A stretch of DNA of 64,000 bases from Ensifer adhaerens (GTDB taxonomy: Bacteria > Pseudomonadota > Alphaproteobacteria > Rhizobiales > Rhizobiaceae), in NCBI GenBank assembly GCA_900215285.1, contig OCMG01000003.1, positions 124,001 through 188,000 of the forward strand. The letters run 5' to 3'. The notes below the pieces were generated by a model that was not told the DNA's origin, ran no database searches, and worked only from the letters and a program-made list of their open reading frames with translations. The translations under genes and the position numbers were made by a program. Below, piece by piece: positions 8,871-17,300 of the stretch; the stretch's first letter is position 1, and each line of letters begins with the position of its first letter.

Positions 8871-8917
8871 CGCATTACTTCACAAATTAATATATTTTTG
8901 TAAAGTATAAAAATGCG
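8871..8917. promoter_or_regulatory. Candidate RpiR operator
   Basis: An AT-rich nested inverted repeat just upstream of the isomerase start at 8859. The inner arms ACTTCACAAA (8877-8886) and TTTGTAAAGT (8897-8906) match at 9 of 10 positions. The outer arms are CGCATT (8871-8876) and AATGCG (8912-8917). The placement suits control of the operon by its own RpiR-family gene. Confidence 0.6.
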
Positions 8918-9149
8918 TTGCGTCGCAGAAAATCCATGCTGCGCCGCAACATGCCCGTTCCGACACCTTGCCAAATCCTCTGACCTCGCTCAATCGGCTT
9001 CGGCTCAAATGACCGTGCTCCCTTACCGCGCGGATGGTCCGCAGGGAGCGAGCGCAAGTCCGGCGCATCAGTCCGACTAGATGGCACGATGTTGTCACGT
9101 TAACCCGCTTGCCGTTACCGACGTTGCGGGTTGGTCGTAGATTTCGGCG
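8918..9149. other. Intergenic stretch without identified gene
   Basis: Part of the 660-base gap between the isomerase gene and the CocE-like hydrolase gene. I see no convincing coding region here. It leads into the transposase remnant, so it may be debris of the same insertion event. Confidence 0.5.
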
Positions 9150-9373
9150 ATGCAAACATTCGGCATCAGTTTCAAACGTCACCTTTTCCGCCACAGATCG
9201 TTGCTCACGCCGTTTGGCTTTACCTGCGGTTCAATCTGAGCCTGCGTGAAGTCGAGGAAATGCTACTTGAGCGTTTTATAGACGTTTCCTATGAGACCGT
9301 CCGCCGCTGGATCGCCAAAGAGGATGACCGGGAGCGGATTGCAGAAGAGCCTGAAGCTCAGGCCGCACATTGA
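9150..9373 (+). pseudogene. IS6-family transposase remnant
   Basis: A fragment of an IS6-family (IS26/IS240-like) transposase N-terminus. The characteristic run FPPQIVAHAVWLY, then NLSLREVEEMLLER and VSYETVRRW, is clear in one frame. The preceding FKRH part of the same motif is in another frame, so there is a one-base frameshift near 9180. Recognisable homology ends after the RRW at about 9310, before the catalytic DDE domain, so the gene cannot be active. No terminal inverted repeats or target duplication could be recognised. Confidence 0.82.
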
Positions 9374-9480
9374 TCGAGTTCGCTGCATCACGGATTTCAT
9401 CTAGGGGCGGTGATCGGAGGGCAGTGCAGGCTCCCCCCGAATCCAGGTTGCCTCTTGGACTTTTCAGCCCAGCGCAAGTT
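9374..9480. other. Intergenic tail of the transposase remnant
   Basis: No coding region or repeat recognised. It ends at the strong hairpin at 9481-9514. Confidence 0.4.
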
Positions 9481-9520
9481 CAGCGACGGTGGAACCCGGT
9501 TTTCACCGTCGCTGGTTTTT
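9481..9520 (+). terminator. Rho-independent terminator
   Basis: Perfect 11-bp arms CAGCGACGGTG (9481-9491) and CACCGTCGCTG (9504-9514), followed on the plus strand by GTTTTT. It sits next to the stop codon of the leftward CocE-like gene. The T-run favours termination of rightward transcription from the transposase remnant; the stem may also act on the opposite strand. Confidence 0.7.
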
Positions 9521-9521
9521 C

Positions 9522-11309
9522 CTAAACTGCCGCTTGCGGAATGAGAGGAAGCTGGAGGAAGGAATCGTATTCACCGCCGGCATGGATGCGGTGGCGGCCA
9601 CTATTGCGCGTTTCGAGCGTTAGTTCCGTTCCCGGCAGCAACAAGCCCTTTCTCGTGAGCGGCCCGGTGACATGTCCGGCGATCTCGACAACGAGGCTCT
9701 CCCCTGCATGGACCAGCATCGACGTGGGCCAAAGCGAGAGGTTGACTGGAACGATTGTACCGGGTGGAACGCGTTGCTCCTCACGGTGCGACAGGACAGG
9801 TTCATCCGGCGTCGACAGGTCGGGGTCCAGTGCACGATGAGAGACGCGTACACGGCCTACGGGCCCTGTATAGGAGAGCGTCGAAGGCAACGTGCCATCC
9901 ACCTCGAGCGATTCCACCCATTGCCGCGCACCGGGGCTGCTCAAGGTGATGTGGTGCAATCTCTTTCCGTTCGCGTCTTCCTTATAGACTGCAGCAAACA
10001 GATCCAGATCATCGGCATCCGGAGCTTGTACCCAGAGATGCAGGTTGAGGTAGCCGGTAATTTCCATGTCACGGTCTGCTTCCATGACAAAACGCATGCT
10101 GGAGCAGACATCATCGGACACGTATTCGGCCACACCCTTCTCGGGAGCCTCTTTTGTGAGACGACCTGCAGCGGCATCGATATGCAGCTTCTGCCATTGC
10201 TGCCGGGCCAGCGGCCATTCCGCTTCGGGACGATTGACGATGTCCTCGTGCCCGGGATCGAGTACGGAGAGCCTGACCTTGGGTGTCTCTTCCCAGTTGT
10301 TCTGGATATCCTTGAGATAGTAGTCGAAGAATTTCTTGAGATCGGCGATATTGGCCGGGTCCGCCAGATCCAGCCACTCCTGGGTATTGTGAACCCTCAG
10401 CCACTTCTTTTTCGACGAAATCTTGCGATAGCCTTCGAGCGTTCCACGGGCGTGAATAGGACTGGTCCAGCTGGCGACGACGTAAGCCGGAATGTCGATC
10501 TGGTCCAGTGCAGGCCGCTTGTCTTCCCAATAGGCGTTCATCAGCGGATAGCGCAAGCTGTTCGCCAGGATGTCCTCATGATCGGTCTTGCCGAAAATGA
10601 AGGGCGCGATCGCCTGGTCATGGAAAGCCATATCGAGAATGCCGCCGCGCAACGTGACCTCCCGGTACTGGTCGGTCAGCCCCTCCCAAGGGGCAATCGC
10701 GGCAAGATGCGGCGGGCGCAAGGCGCCAACGGCCCACTGGATCATGCCAAGCTGCGAGTTGCCCGCCATCCCGATTCGGCCCGAGCACCAGTCCAGCCCT
10801 GCGACATGCTCGATGGCGTCGAAGACACGTTCCGCAGACGCAGTCCCCATGAAGGGTTGATCGCCCTCAGAGTGCGTCGTGCCGGCAGCGTCGACCACCA
10901 CGATTGCATAGCCATGATCGCACCAGAAGCCTGGATCCGGAGCCTCGAACGCCTGGAGGCCGGACAAGGAGGACGGACTTACACCGAATTTCGTGGCGTT
11001 GAAATGCTCGTTCCACCATCCGCCCCGCTTGCAGTAGGGCGTGTAGACGAGGAGAGCTGGAACCTTTCCCGCGCCAGCCGGGCGGAAGATATCGGCATAG
11101 AGCCTGACGTCATCGCGCATGGGGATGGGTTGATCGTAATCCGCGATGATGTCGCATGGCAGCGGAAATGCCCCGTCCGCATGAACGCTTCCCTTGGCCA
11201 ACACGACGGTTCGTCTGTTCAGTTCTGCGGGCGCGGGATCCGAATTCGATAGCGGGTTGGATGGGCTGTATTCGACTTCAAGCCCGTTCTTCATTTTCTT
11301 CAGCATCAT
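9522..11309 (-). CDS. CocE/NonD-family hydrolase (X-Pro dipeptidyl-peptidase S15 fold)
   Basis: A 595-residue alpha/beta-hydrolase of the CocE/NonD family. I chose ATG 11309 because GGAAGGAA lies six bases upstream; a start at 11348 would add 13 residues. The serine motif is GNSQLG (usual form GxSYxG), and WLRVHNTQEW probably carries the catalytic His. The C-terminal third is the jelly-roll domain of this family (from about residue 360). No signal peptide is visible, so it is probably cytoplasmic. It diverges from a PaaX-family regulator with a perfect palindrome between them. Family members hydrolyse esters or acyl amides such as cocaine or cephalosporin esters; the natural substrate here is unknown. 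Confidence 0.85.
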   Translation of the reverse strand: MMLKKMKNGLEVEYSPSNPLSNSDPAPAELNRRTVVLAKGSVHADGAFPLPCDIIADYDQPIPMRDDVRLYADIFRPAGAGKVPALLVYTPYCKRGGWWNEHFNATKFGVSPSSLSGLQAFEAPDPGFWCDHGYAIVVVDAAGTTHSEGDQPFMGTASAERVFDAIEHVAGLDWCSGRIGMAGNSQLGMIQWAVGALRPPHLAAIAPWEGLTDQYREVTLRGGILDMAFHDQAIAPFIFGKTDHEDILANSLRYPLMNAYWEDKRPALDQIDIPAYVVASWTSPIHARGTLEGYRKISSKKKWLRVHNTQEWLDLADPANIADLKKFFDYYLKDIQNNWEETPKVRLSVLDPGHEDIVNRPEAEWPLARQQWQKLHIDAAAGRLTKEAPEKGVAEYVSDDVCSSMRFVMEADRDMEITGYLNLHLWVQAPDADDLDLFAAVYKEDANGKRLHHITLSSPGARQWVESLEVDGTLPSTLSYTGPVGRVRVSHRALDPDLSTPDEPVLSHREEQRVPPGTIVPVNLSLWPTSMLVHAGESLVVEIAGHVTGPLTRKGLLLPGTELTLETRNSGRHRIHAGGEYDSFLQLPLIPQAAV

Positions 11310-11504
11310 CAGGGTTTCCTTCCTCAACCAGATCTTTTCAGGACGCATGGTTGGGGCAGAAAGCGTGACAGCACTGAGTTTAGGGTAAGGCTACCCGACG
11401 CTGGTGGCGACGTCAGCCACAAGCGTACTCAAGACACATCATGAAAGCAGATCGCATCCTCCCATGCTGGAAACATTTTCACCGCGTGCGGCGCCAAGAT
11501 TTCC

Positions 11505-11538
11505 TGACTCAATAATTCATAACACAAAAATTGAGTCA
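11505..11538. promoter_or_regulatory. Candidate PaaX-family operator
   Basis: Perfect 9-bp inverted repeat TGACTCAAT (11505-11513) and ATTGAGTCA (11530-11538), separated by 16 bases, in the divergent region between the CocE-like and PaaX-like genes. The right arm overlaps the -35 element of the regulator promoter, which suggests autoregulation. Confidence 0.65.
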
Positions 11539-11559
11539 ATGGAAAATGTGTAACATAAT
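11531..11559 (+). promoter_or_regulatory. Promoter of the PaaX-family gene
   Basis: -35 TTGAGT (11531-11536), 17-base spacer, -10 CATAAT (11554-11559), with the regulator start 26 bases further on. Confidence 0.55.
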
Positions 11560-11585
11560 GGAGACTCGGTTGGTCGCGCGGGATT

Positions 11586-12467
11586 TTGCGTGATAAACTC
11601 ATGAGACTGGACGACACAGAGACAGAAAGAGGGCTGCAGATTCACCCGACCGATCATATTTCCCCTGAACGCAGCACTACCCAGGACCTGATTTTAAGTC
11701 TGTTCGGTCTTTTTGCCCTGGATCGGGAGGTAAACGCTGCGTTTGAAATGGCACTGATTGTCCGCCTTCTCGAGCAGCTTTCGATTTCCGAAGGTGCGGT
11801 GCGGGTCACCCTCCACCGAATGGTGAAACGGGGCGTATTGGACCGTCGACGCCAGGGCCGCTCCTCGGCATTCTTTCTGACGGAGGACGGTGTTGCCCTG
11901 TTGGCGCGGGGACGCAAGCGCGTCTTCTCGTCAGACCCTTTCGTGCAGCAAGGCGCCGGCTGGACGCTCCTTACGACGATGCCCCCCAGTGCATCGGATC
12001 GCGCACGCTATCACTTCCAGACGCGGCTCCAGTGGGCGGGGTTCGGTGCCGTCGATACCCGCGTCTGGCTCGCACCCGGACGCGTCGATGTCGCAGAACT
12101 GATGAAGGATGTCCTGCCGCAGGATGAGCTGCAGGAGATGTGCGTCCTGCACGGTGAGATCGTTGCTCCAAGCCAGTTGGAACGACTGATAGCGCGGGCT
12201 TGGAACACGGCCGACATCCAGGCCGCGCATTTGAGATTCCTGGCCGAGTGGGAGGAGAGGCCTGTCTCCAGCCCCGCCCTGCCGGACCTGCTGCTGCTTG
12301 TGCAGCAGTGGACCGGGCTGGTGCTGGACGACCCTGGCCTGCCCGGTTCGGTCCTTGATCCTCAATGGCCGGCACCGCGCTCGACGGCCACATTCTATCG
12401 GCTCTTCCCCCTTCTGCGGGAAAAGGCCGACGACGAATTCGCGCGCCTTCTCACCGAAGCCGTCTGA
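11586..12467 (+). CDS. PaaX-family transcriptional regulator
   Basis: A 293-residue regulator. After a roughly 30-residue leader, the PaaX winged-helix region (about 32-105) includes LILSLFGLFAL, ISEGAVRVTLHRMVKRG and GRSSAFFLT, all matching the PaaX N-terminal domain. The central and C-terminal domains (about 120-280) also fit, with RLFPLLREKADDEF near the end. PaaX proteins classically repress phenylacetate catabolism by sensing phenylacetyl-CoA; no paa genes are present here, so this paralogue probably controls the divergent hydrolase and responds to another acyl compound. In-frame alternative starts at about residue 6 (MRLDD) are possible. Confidence 0.85.
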   Translation: MRDKLMRLDDTETERGLQIHPTDHISPERSTTQDLILSLFGLFALDREVNAAFEMALIVRLLEQLSISEGAVRVTLHRMVKRGVLDRRRQGRSSAFFLTEDGVALLARGRKRVFSSDPFVQQGAGWTLLTTMPPSASDRARYHFQTRLQWAGFGAVDTRVWLAPGRVDVAELMKDVLPQDELQEMCVLHGEIVAPSQLERLIARAWNTADIQAAHLRFLAEWEERPVSSPALPDLLLLVQQWTGLVLDDPGLPGSVLDPQWPAPRSTATFYRLFPLLREKADDEFARLLTEAV

Positions 12468-12481
12468 GCGGACCTTTGTCT

Positions 12482-14020
12482 TCAGGGCTTGGTCTCGTCG
12501 GAAGGTGCTGTCTCATCGGAGGGAGACGCCTCGTCTGAAGGCGCGGCCTCGTCAGTGGCCGGCGCGTCCGGTCCCTTGATCTGCTGGCCGTTGACGCTGA
12601 CAGAACCGTCGCTGGCGACCGCTACGTCCCAGCGCTGCGCGCCATCGGGATCTACCTTGGCAAAGCCCTTGATCATCATCAGGCCGAAGGACACCTGGGT
12701 GAGATCCGGTTTGGTCTTTGCCAGTTCCTGCACGGCCGCGATCGTCTTGTCGTAGCCGCGGGCCACGATCGATGCGTTCAGCTTGTAGTCCTTCTTGTTG
12801 TAGGCGCTGCCTTCCAGCTCCCCGGATAACTCGACGTCGTAAACGTCAGATTTGGCGCTGACCTTCGGAAAATCAACCTTGAAGAGACCGCCCGGGAAGA
12901 GCTTTTCCGCAGCCTGTTGTCCCGCCTTCTCGCTATCGCTGGTCGACTTGCTGAAATCCAGCTTCAGGAACTCGTCGCCGAGAGCCGCGAAATCCAGGCC
13001 TGGAACGCCAATCTGGATGTCGAGCGCCTGCGGCATAAAGGCGGCATAACCGGCAGGAACCAGAGCGCTGTCGATAGAGACGCCGGCAGCATCCATCGCC
13101 ACGCCGATGCGCGTCGCATTGCTCGGCCCATCGACCTTGACGTGATAGCCGAAGGACTTCGCGCCACCGCCACCGACCGAACTGTTGACGGCGAGGTTGT
13201 TGAGCCTGATGGTCTCATCGAGCGAGCTCAGCAGCGGCAAAGCATTGCTGACCATGGTCTTCAGCTTCGTCTCGCTCTCCTTGGCGAGATCCTTCTCATC
13301 CGCGTGGTCGAGCACGAACAGGACGATTTCCTTCAAGTCTTTGGCTGCAACGCCATTGATCTTGGCATCGAAATCCACGCTGTCTGCCGAGATCCGGATA
13401 GGAGGCATTTCCTTGCTGCTGACCTGCTCCGCGAAGGTGCTGAACTTGCCGTTGGCAGCAAAATCCAGGCGGCCAGCAAAGGCGCTTTCGGCGGAACTCA
13501 ACTTGTAGATCATGTCGCCAAAGGTCGCATTGACCACCTCGGCATCGGTGGAAGAGGTGAATTTCAGGTCTCTGGCGGTGTATTCACCGGAGCGGAAATA
13601 GCTGATTGCCGGGTCGAATACCGCGTTGAATGCCATGTCGGCAGCCGAATAGGTGAAGTCCGAGCGCTTCTTGTCAGGCCCGTTGAAATGCCCGGTGACA
13701 TTGAGGTTGTTGTTGCCTTCGAGAGTCCAGAGCCCGTTATCCTGCGGTGTCGCGAACATTTTGAAGGGCGTCAGGCCCTGGATGTCGAAATCCTCTTTCT
13801 TGATCTTCGCCAGCAGTTTGGCGAAATCATAGACGATCTCGTAACGCGATCCGGCCGGCGTGACCGTCACTGGCGCGCTCTTGGCGATGTCCTCGGGCAG
13901 CAGATGATTGAGGTTGTCACGTATGGCGTTGGCGCCATTCTGGTTGATATCGGCCGCGGACGCCCCAGAGGTCAAAACCACAAGGATCGCGCTTGTCGCC
14001 GTGATAAGCCTGTGACGCAT
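12482..14020 (-). CDS. Exported protein of unknown function
   Basis: A 512-residue protein with a clear Sec signal peptide (hydrophobic AILVVLTSG, cleavage near SAADI at about residue 23), so probably periplasmic. I do not recognise a catalytic motif. The body is rich in short alternating segments suggestive of beta structure and is loosely like rhizobial DUF2125 proteins, though I cannot confirm that family. The C-terminus is a low-complexity acidic tail with repeats of the form APSDE/SPSDE (last 25 residues or so). It is a single-gene unit pointing away from the kinase genes, converging on the PaaX-like gene with a 14-base gap. Confidence 0.75.
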   Translation of the reverse strand: MRHRLITATSAILVVLTSGASAADINQNGANAIRDNLNHLLPEDIAKSAPVTVTPAGSRYEIVYDFAKLLAKIKKEDFDIQGLTPFKMFATPQDNGLWTLEGNNNLNVTGHFNGPDKKRSDFTYSAADMAFNAVFDPAISYFRSGEYTARDLKFTSSTDAEVVNATFGDMIYKLSSAESAFAGRLDFAANGKFSTFAEQVSSKEMPPIRISADSVDFDAKINGVAAKDLKEIVLFVLDHADEKDLAKESETKLKTMVSNALPLLSSLDETIRLNNLAVNSSVGGGGAKSFGYHVKVDGPSNATRIGVAMDAAGVSIDSALVPAGYAAFMPQALDIQIGVPGLDFAALGDEFLKLDFSKSTSDSEKAGQQAAEKLFPGGLFKVDFPKVSAKSDVYDVELSGELEGSAYNKKDYKLNASIVARGYDKTIAAVQELAKTKPDLTQVSFGLMMIKGFAKVDPDGAQRWDVAVASDGSVSVNGQQIKGPDAPATDEAAPSDEASPSDETAPSDETKP

Positions 14021-14175
14021 CTCGATAAATCTCCCATGGTCGCATGAACGCGCGAATGTGAAATCGCCGCAGTCCCCATGTCAAGCATGGGAAGCGTTTG
14101 ATATGATCAATACTGACGAATTTCGATCGGGCCGACGCATCTCAATGCCTCTGCGCCGGATCGGCATCGGGGAAT

Positions 14176-14276
14176 ATAGATGGTTTCAGTGTTTCATGGA
14201 AACGCTGAAACCATCTATCTCTTTGTTTTTACGCAATTCCTAACGCGAAACCGGTTTCCAGTTTCGCTGGAATTGC
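14176..14276 (-). repeat. Rhizobial intergenic palindromic repeat, copy 1
   Basis: A two-hairpin element in the 334-base gap between the exported-protein and hybrid-kinase genes. The first hairpin spans 14176-14218 (arms ATAGATGGTTTCAG and CTGAAACCATCTAT, extended by inner GTTTC/GAAAC arms). The second spans 14233-14276 (GCAATTCC and GGAATTGC, with GAAACCGGTTTC inside). It is inverted relative to the copies at 28953 and 39874. It resembles the RIME/ABC-type mosaic repeats of rhizobia. The rest of this gap shows nothing recognisable. Confidence 0.8.
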
Positions 14277-14354
14277 TCTGGCGCTGGCTCACGATTGTAG
14301 CCGTAGTGTACGAGCCACGATCTGCCGGTTGGCAGGCGCGCGAAGGTCCAAACA

Positions 14355-17300
14355 TCACATGCGATCGATCACGTCTCTGACGCGCGTTGCCAATTGTTCG
14401 AATGTGAACGGCTTGGAGATCAGCTCCAGCCCTGCGTCCAGGCGGCCCTGGTGCACGATGGCATTTCGGGAATAGCCTGTCGTGAACAGGACCTTGAGGC
14501 CGGGACGTATTTTCGCGGCCTCGTCAGCAAGTTGCTTTCCGGTTCGGCCCGGCAACACGACGTCGGTAAAAAGAAGATCGATCCGCTGTTCCGTCTTGAT
14601 GATCGCCAGGCCTGCTTCACATTCGGACGCCTCCAGAACCGTGTAGCCCAGTTCGGACAGGATCATCGTGCTGTAGGCGCGGACGTCATCATTGTCCTCG
14701 ACAACAAGAATGACCTCGCCAACGCTGCTGGCCGGAACAAAAACATCGGCCTCGGCGCCCTTGGTGTCGGTTTCGCCCCGGTAGCGCGGGAAGTAGAGCT
14801 TGATCGTCGTTCCCTGCCCTTCCTCGCTATAGATCGTCACATGCCCGCCCGACTGCTTGACGAAGCCGTAGACCATGCTGAGGCCAAGTCCGGTCCCGCG
14901 TCCCACCTCCTTGGTCGTGTAGAAGGGTTCGAAGGCACGGTTGAGCGTTTCTGTGGACATCCCCGTTCCGGTATCGCTGACTGCAATCATGACATATTGG
15001 CCGGGCACGACTTCGGCATCGGTGGCTGTATAGCTTTCGTCAAGTGCGGTGTTCGCAGTCTCGATGGTCAGTTTTCCACCCGCCGGCATGGCATCGCGCG
15101 CATTGACCGCCAGATTGATGATCGCGCTTTCCAGCTGGTTCTGATCCGCTTCTATGGTCCACACCCGGGGCGCCAGCACACCTTCAAGCTCGATATGCTC
15201 GCCGATGCTGCGATGGAGAAGCTCGTTCATGTCGCGCACGAGAATGTTGGGGTCGACAGGTTTCGGATTGAGTGGCTGGCGGCGCGAAAAGGCCAGAAGA
15301 CGTCCGGTCAGGCTGGCGGCGCGATGCGCGCCCTGCAGCGCCATGTCCGCCGCGCGGCCAATCCGTACCTCATCACCCGGCTTGCTGCGTTTGATCGTAT
15401 CGAGTCCGCCGATGATGACGGTCAGCAGGTTGTTGAAATCATGCGCAACGCCACCGGTGAGCTGACCGACGGCCTCCATTTTCTGCGCCTGGCGCAAGGC
15501 GTCTTCCGCCTTGGCGCGTTCGGCGATTTCATCGGCGACGCGCTGTTCGAGCGTGGTGTTGAGCGCCTGAAGTTCCTCTTCCGCTGCACGGCGCTGGGCA
15601 AGCTCACGTTCGGCAGCATGGAACAGCTGCGCATTATCGATCGCCACCGCGGCCTGGCTTGCGAGCGCCAGAACACGCTCTTCGGCGCGGATATCGAACA
15701 TGTGCGCTTCAGAATGCCCAAAGAACAAACCGCCGATCACCTCCCCGCTTCGCGACTTCACCGGCACGGCCATGTAGCTGCGAACCGGAGCATGTCCCTC
15801 CGGCATGCCGAAATACGGGGCGCTCTTGCCATAGCGGAGATCAGCCGTGACGTCGGGCGACCGTACGACTTCCGTGCCGGCAAAGGTCGGATGAAAGACC
15901 TCCGTGTTCCGCGGCATGGGGAACTGCGAAAACGCCTCGCGCGGCACGCCCGAAAGGCTATAGAGCGTGTATCTTTCGCCTTGCTCATCGACGACGTTAT
16001 GAAAGAAGGCACCGAATTCGGCACCGCTGAGTTCCACGCTGGCATCGGTGATCGCCTGAACCAGCTTTTCCTGGTCGAGATTGCCCGATATGGCATTGGC
16101 GGTCCGGTTCAGGATCGAGAGCGCGCGCATCTGCTCTTCGAGTTCCCGCGCGGCCCTGCGCTCTGCTGTGATGTCGATTACCACGCCGGACATGTTCTTG
16201 TGGCCGTCGCTATCGGTTTCCACACGGCCGCGGGCAACCACGACCCGCTCCTCGCCGCTGCCGTGAACGCGGTATTCGGCCTCACAGGGTTCGCCGGTTT
16301 CGACGGAACGGCCGAGCACGGCCAACACGGTATCGACATCGCGAGGGTCGATGCGGGCCACGAAGTCCTGCAGCGGAAGCCCCGCTTCCGCATCGGTCGG
16401 GTTGATGCCGAAAACCTCGGCGAGCGTTCCCTGGATCGCAAGCCGGTCGCTATCGACAGACCAGTCGAACACGGCAACGCGTCCTGTCGAGAGCGCCAGG
16501 CTCAGGCGGTCCTGCGTCATGAGAAAGCGCTGCTCGCTCCTGAACACCGCTCGCGCGGCCTCGCGCCGGATCTCGGCCATCTGGATGTTGGAGTGAACCC
16601 GAGCGACAAGTTCGCGCGCGGCGAAGGGCTTGATCAGATAGTCATCGGCACCGGCATCCAGTCCCTCGACCTTCGCTTCCTCTCCCGCCCGCGCCGACAG
16701 CATGATGACGGGCACTTCAGCAAGACGTTCATCAGCCCGAACCGCCCGGAGGAGGCCGAAACCGTCGAGCTTTGGCATCATGACATCGGTCAGGATGAGT
16801 TCCGGTTTCCGTTGGCGGGCGAGTTCAAGGGCAACCTCCCCATCCGGCGCGACGACGACCTGATAGCCCTGGGCTTCGAGAAGGCGGCCGACATAGGAGC
16901 GCATGTCGGCATTGTCGTCTGCCAGAAGGACCCTCTTCCCGGTGTTCTCGACAGCACCGCCCTGGACCGTCAGAGCATTCAGGCCGAACGCCGAAATCTG
17001 CGATGCAGCCTGTTGGTCGGCCCCATCGGGCAACCAACGCAATGCCTCCTCGACGAATTCATGCGATCTGGAAACGACTGCCGCTGCGTGAGCATTCTCG
17101 TCAATAACCTTGTCTGATTGCAGATGCGCTCGTCCCAGGGGAAGCGTCACGGTGAAGGTCGTGCCCTTGCCCTCGATACTTTTTGCCGAGATCGCCCCGC
17201 CATGCAGCGTCACCAGTTCGTGAACCAACGCCAGGCCGATGCCGCTCCCTTCGAAACTGCGCCCTCGGGTCCCTTCTATGCGATGAAAGCGGTCGAATAG

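Noticed and set aside
12917..14047. Plus-strand open frame of 376 codons
   Set aside because: Exactly opposite the exported protein gene, which has a signal peptide and stop near the neighbour; no family features in the antisense frame.
14394..17117. Very long open frame (907 codons) on the plus strand opposite the hybrid kinase
   Set aside because: It is antisense to clear kinase and receiver domains, has no recognisable motif, and long antisense frames are usual in GC-rich DNA.
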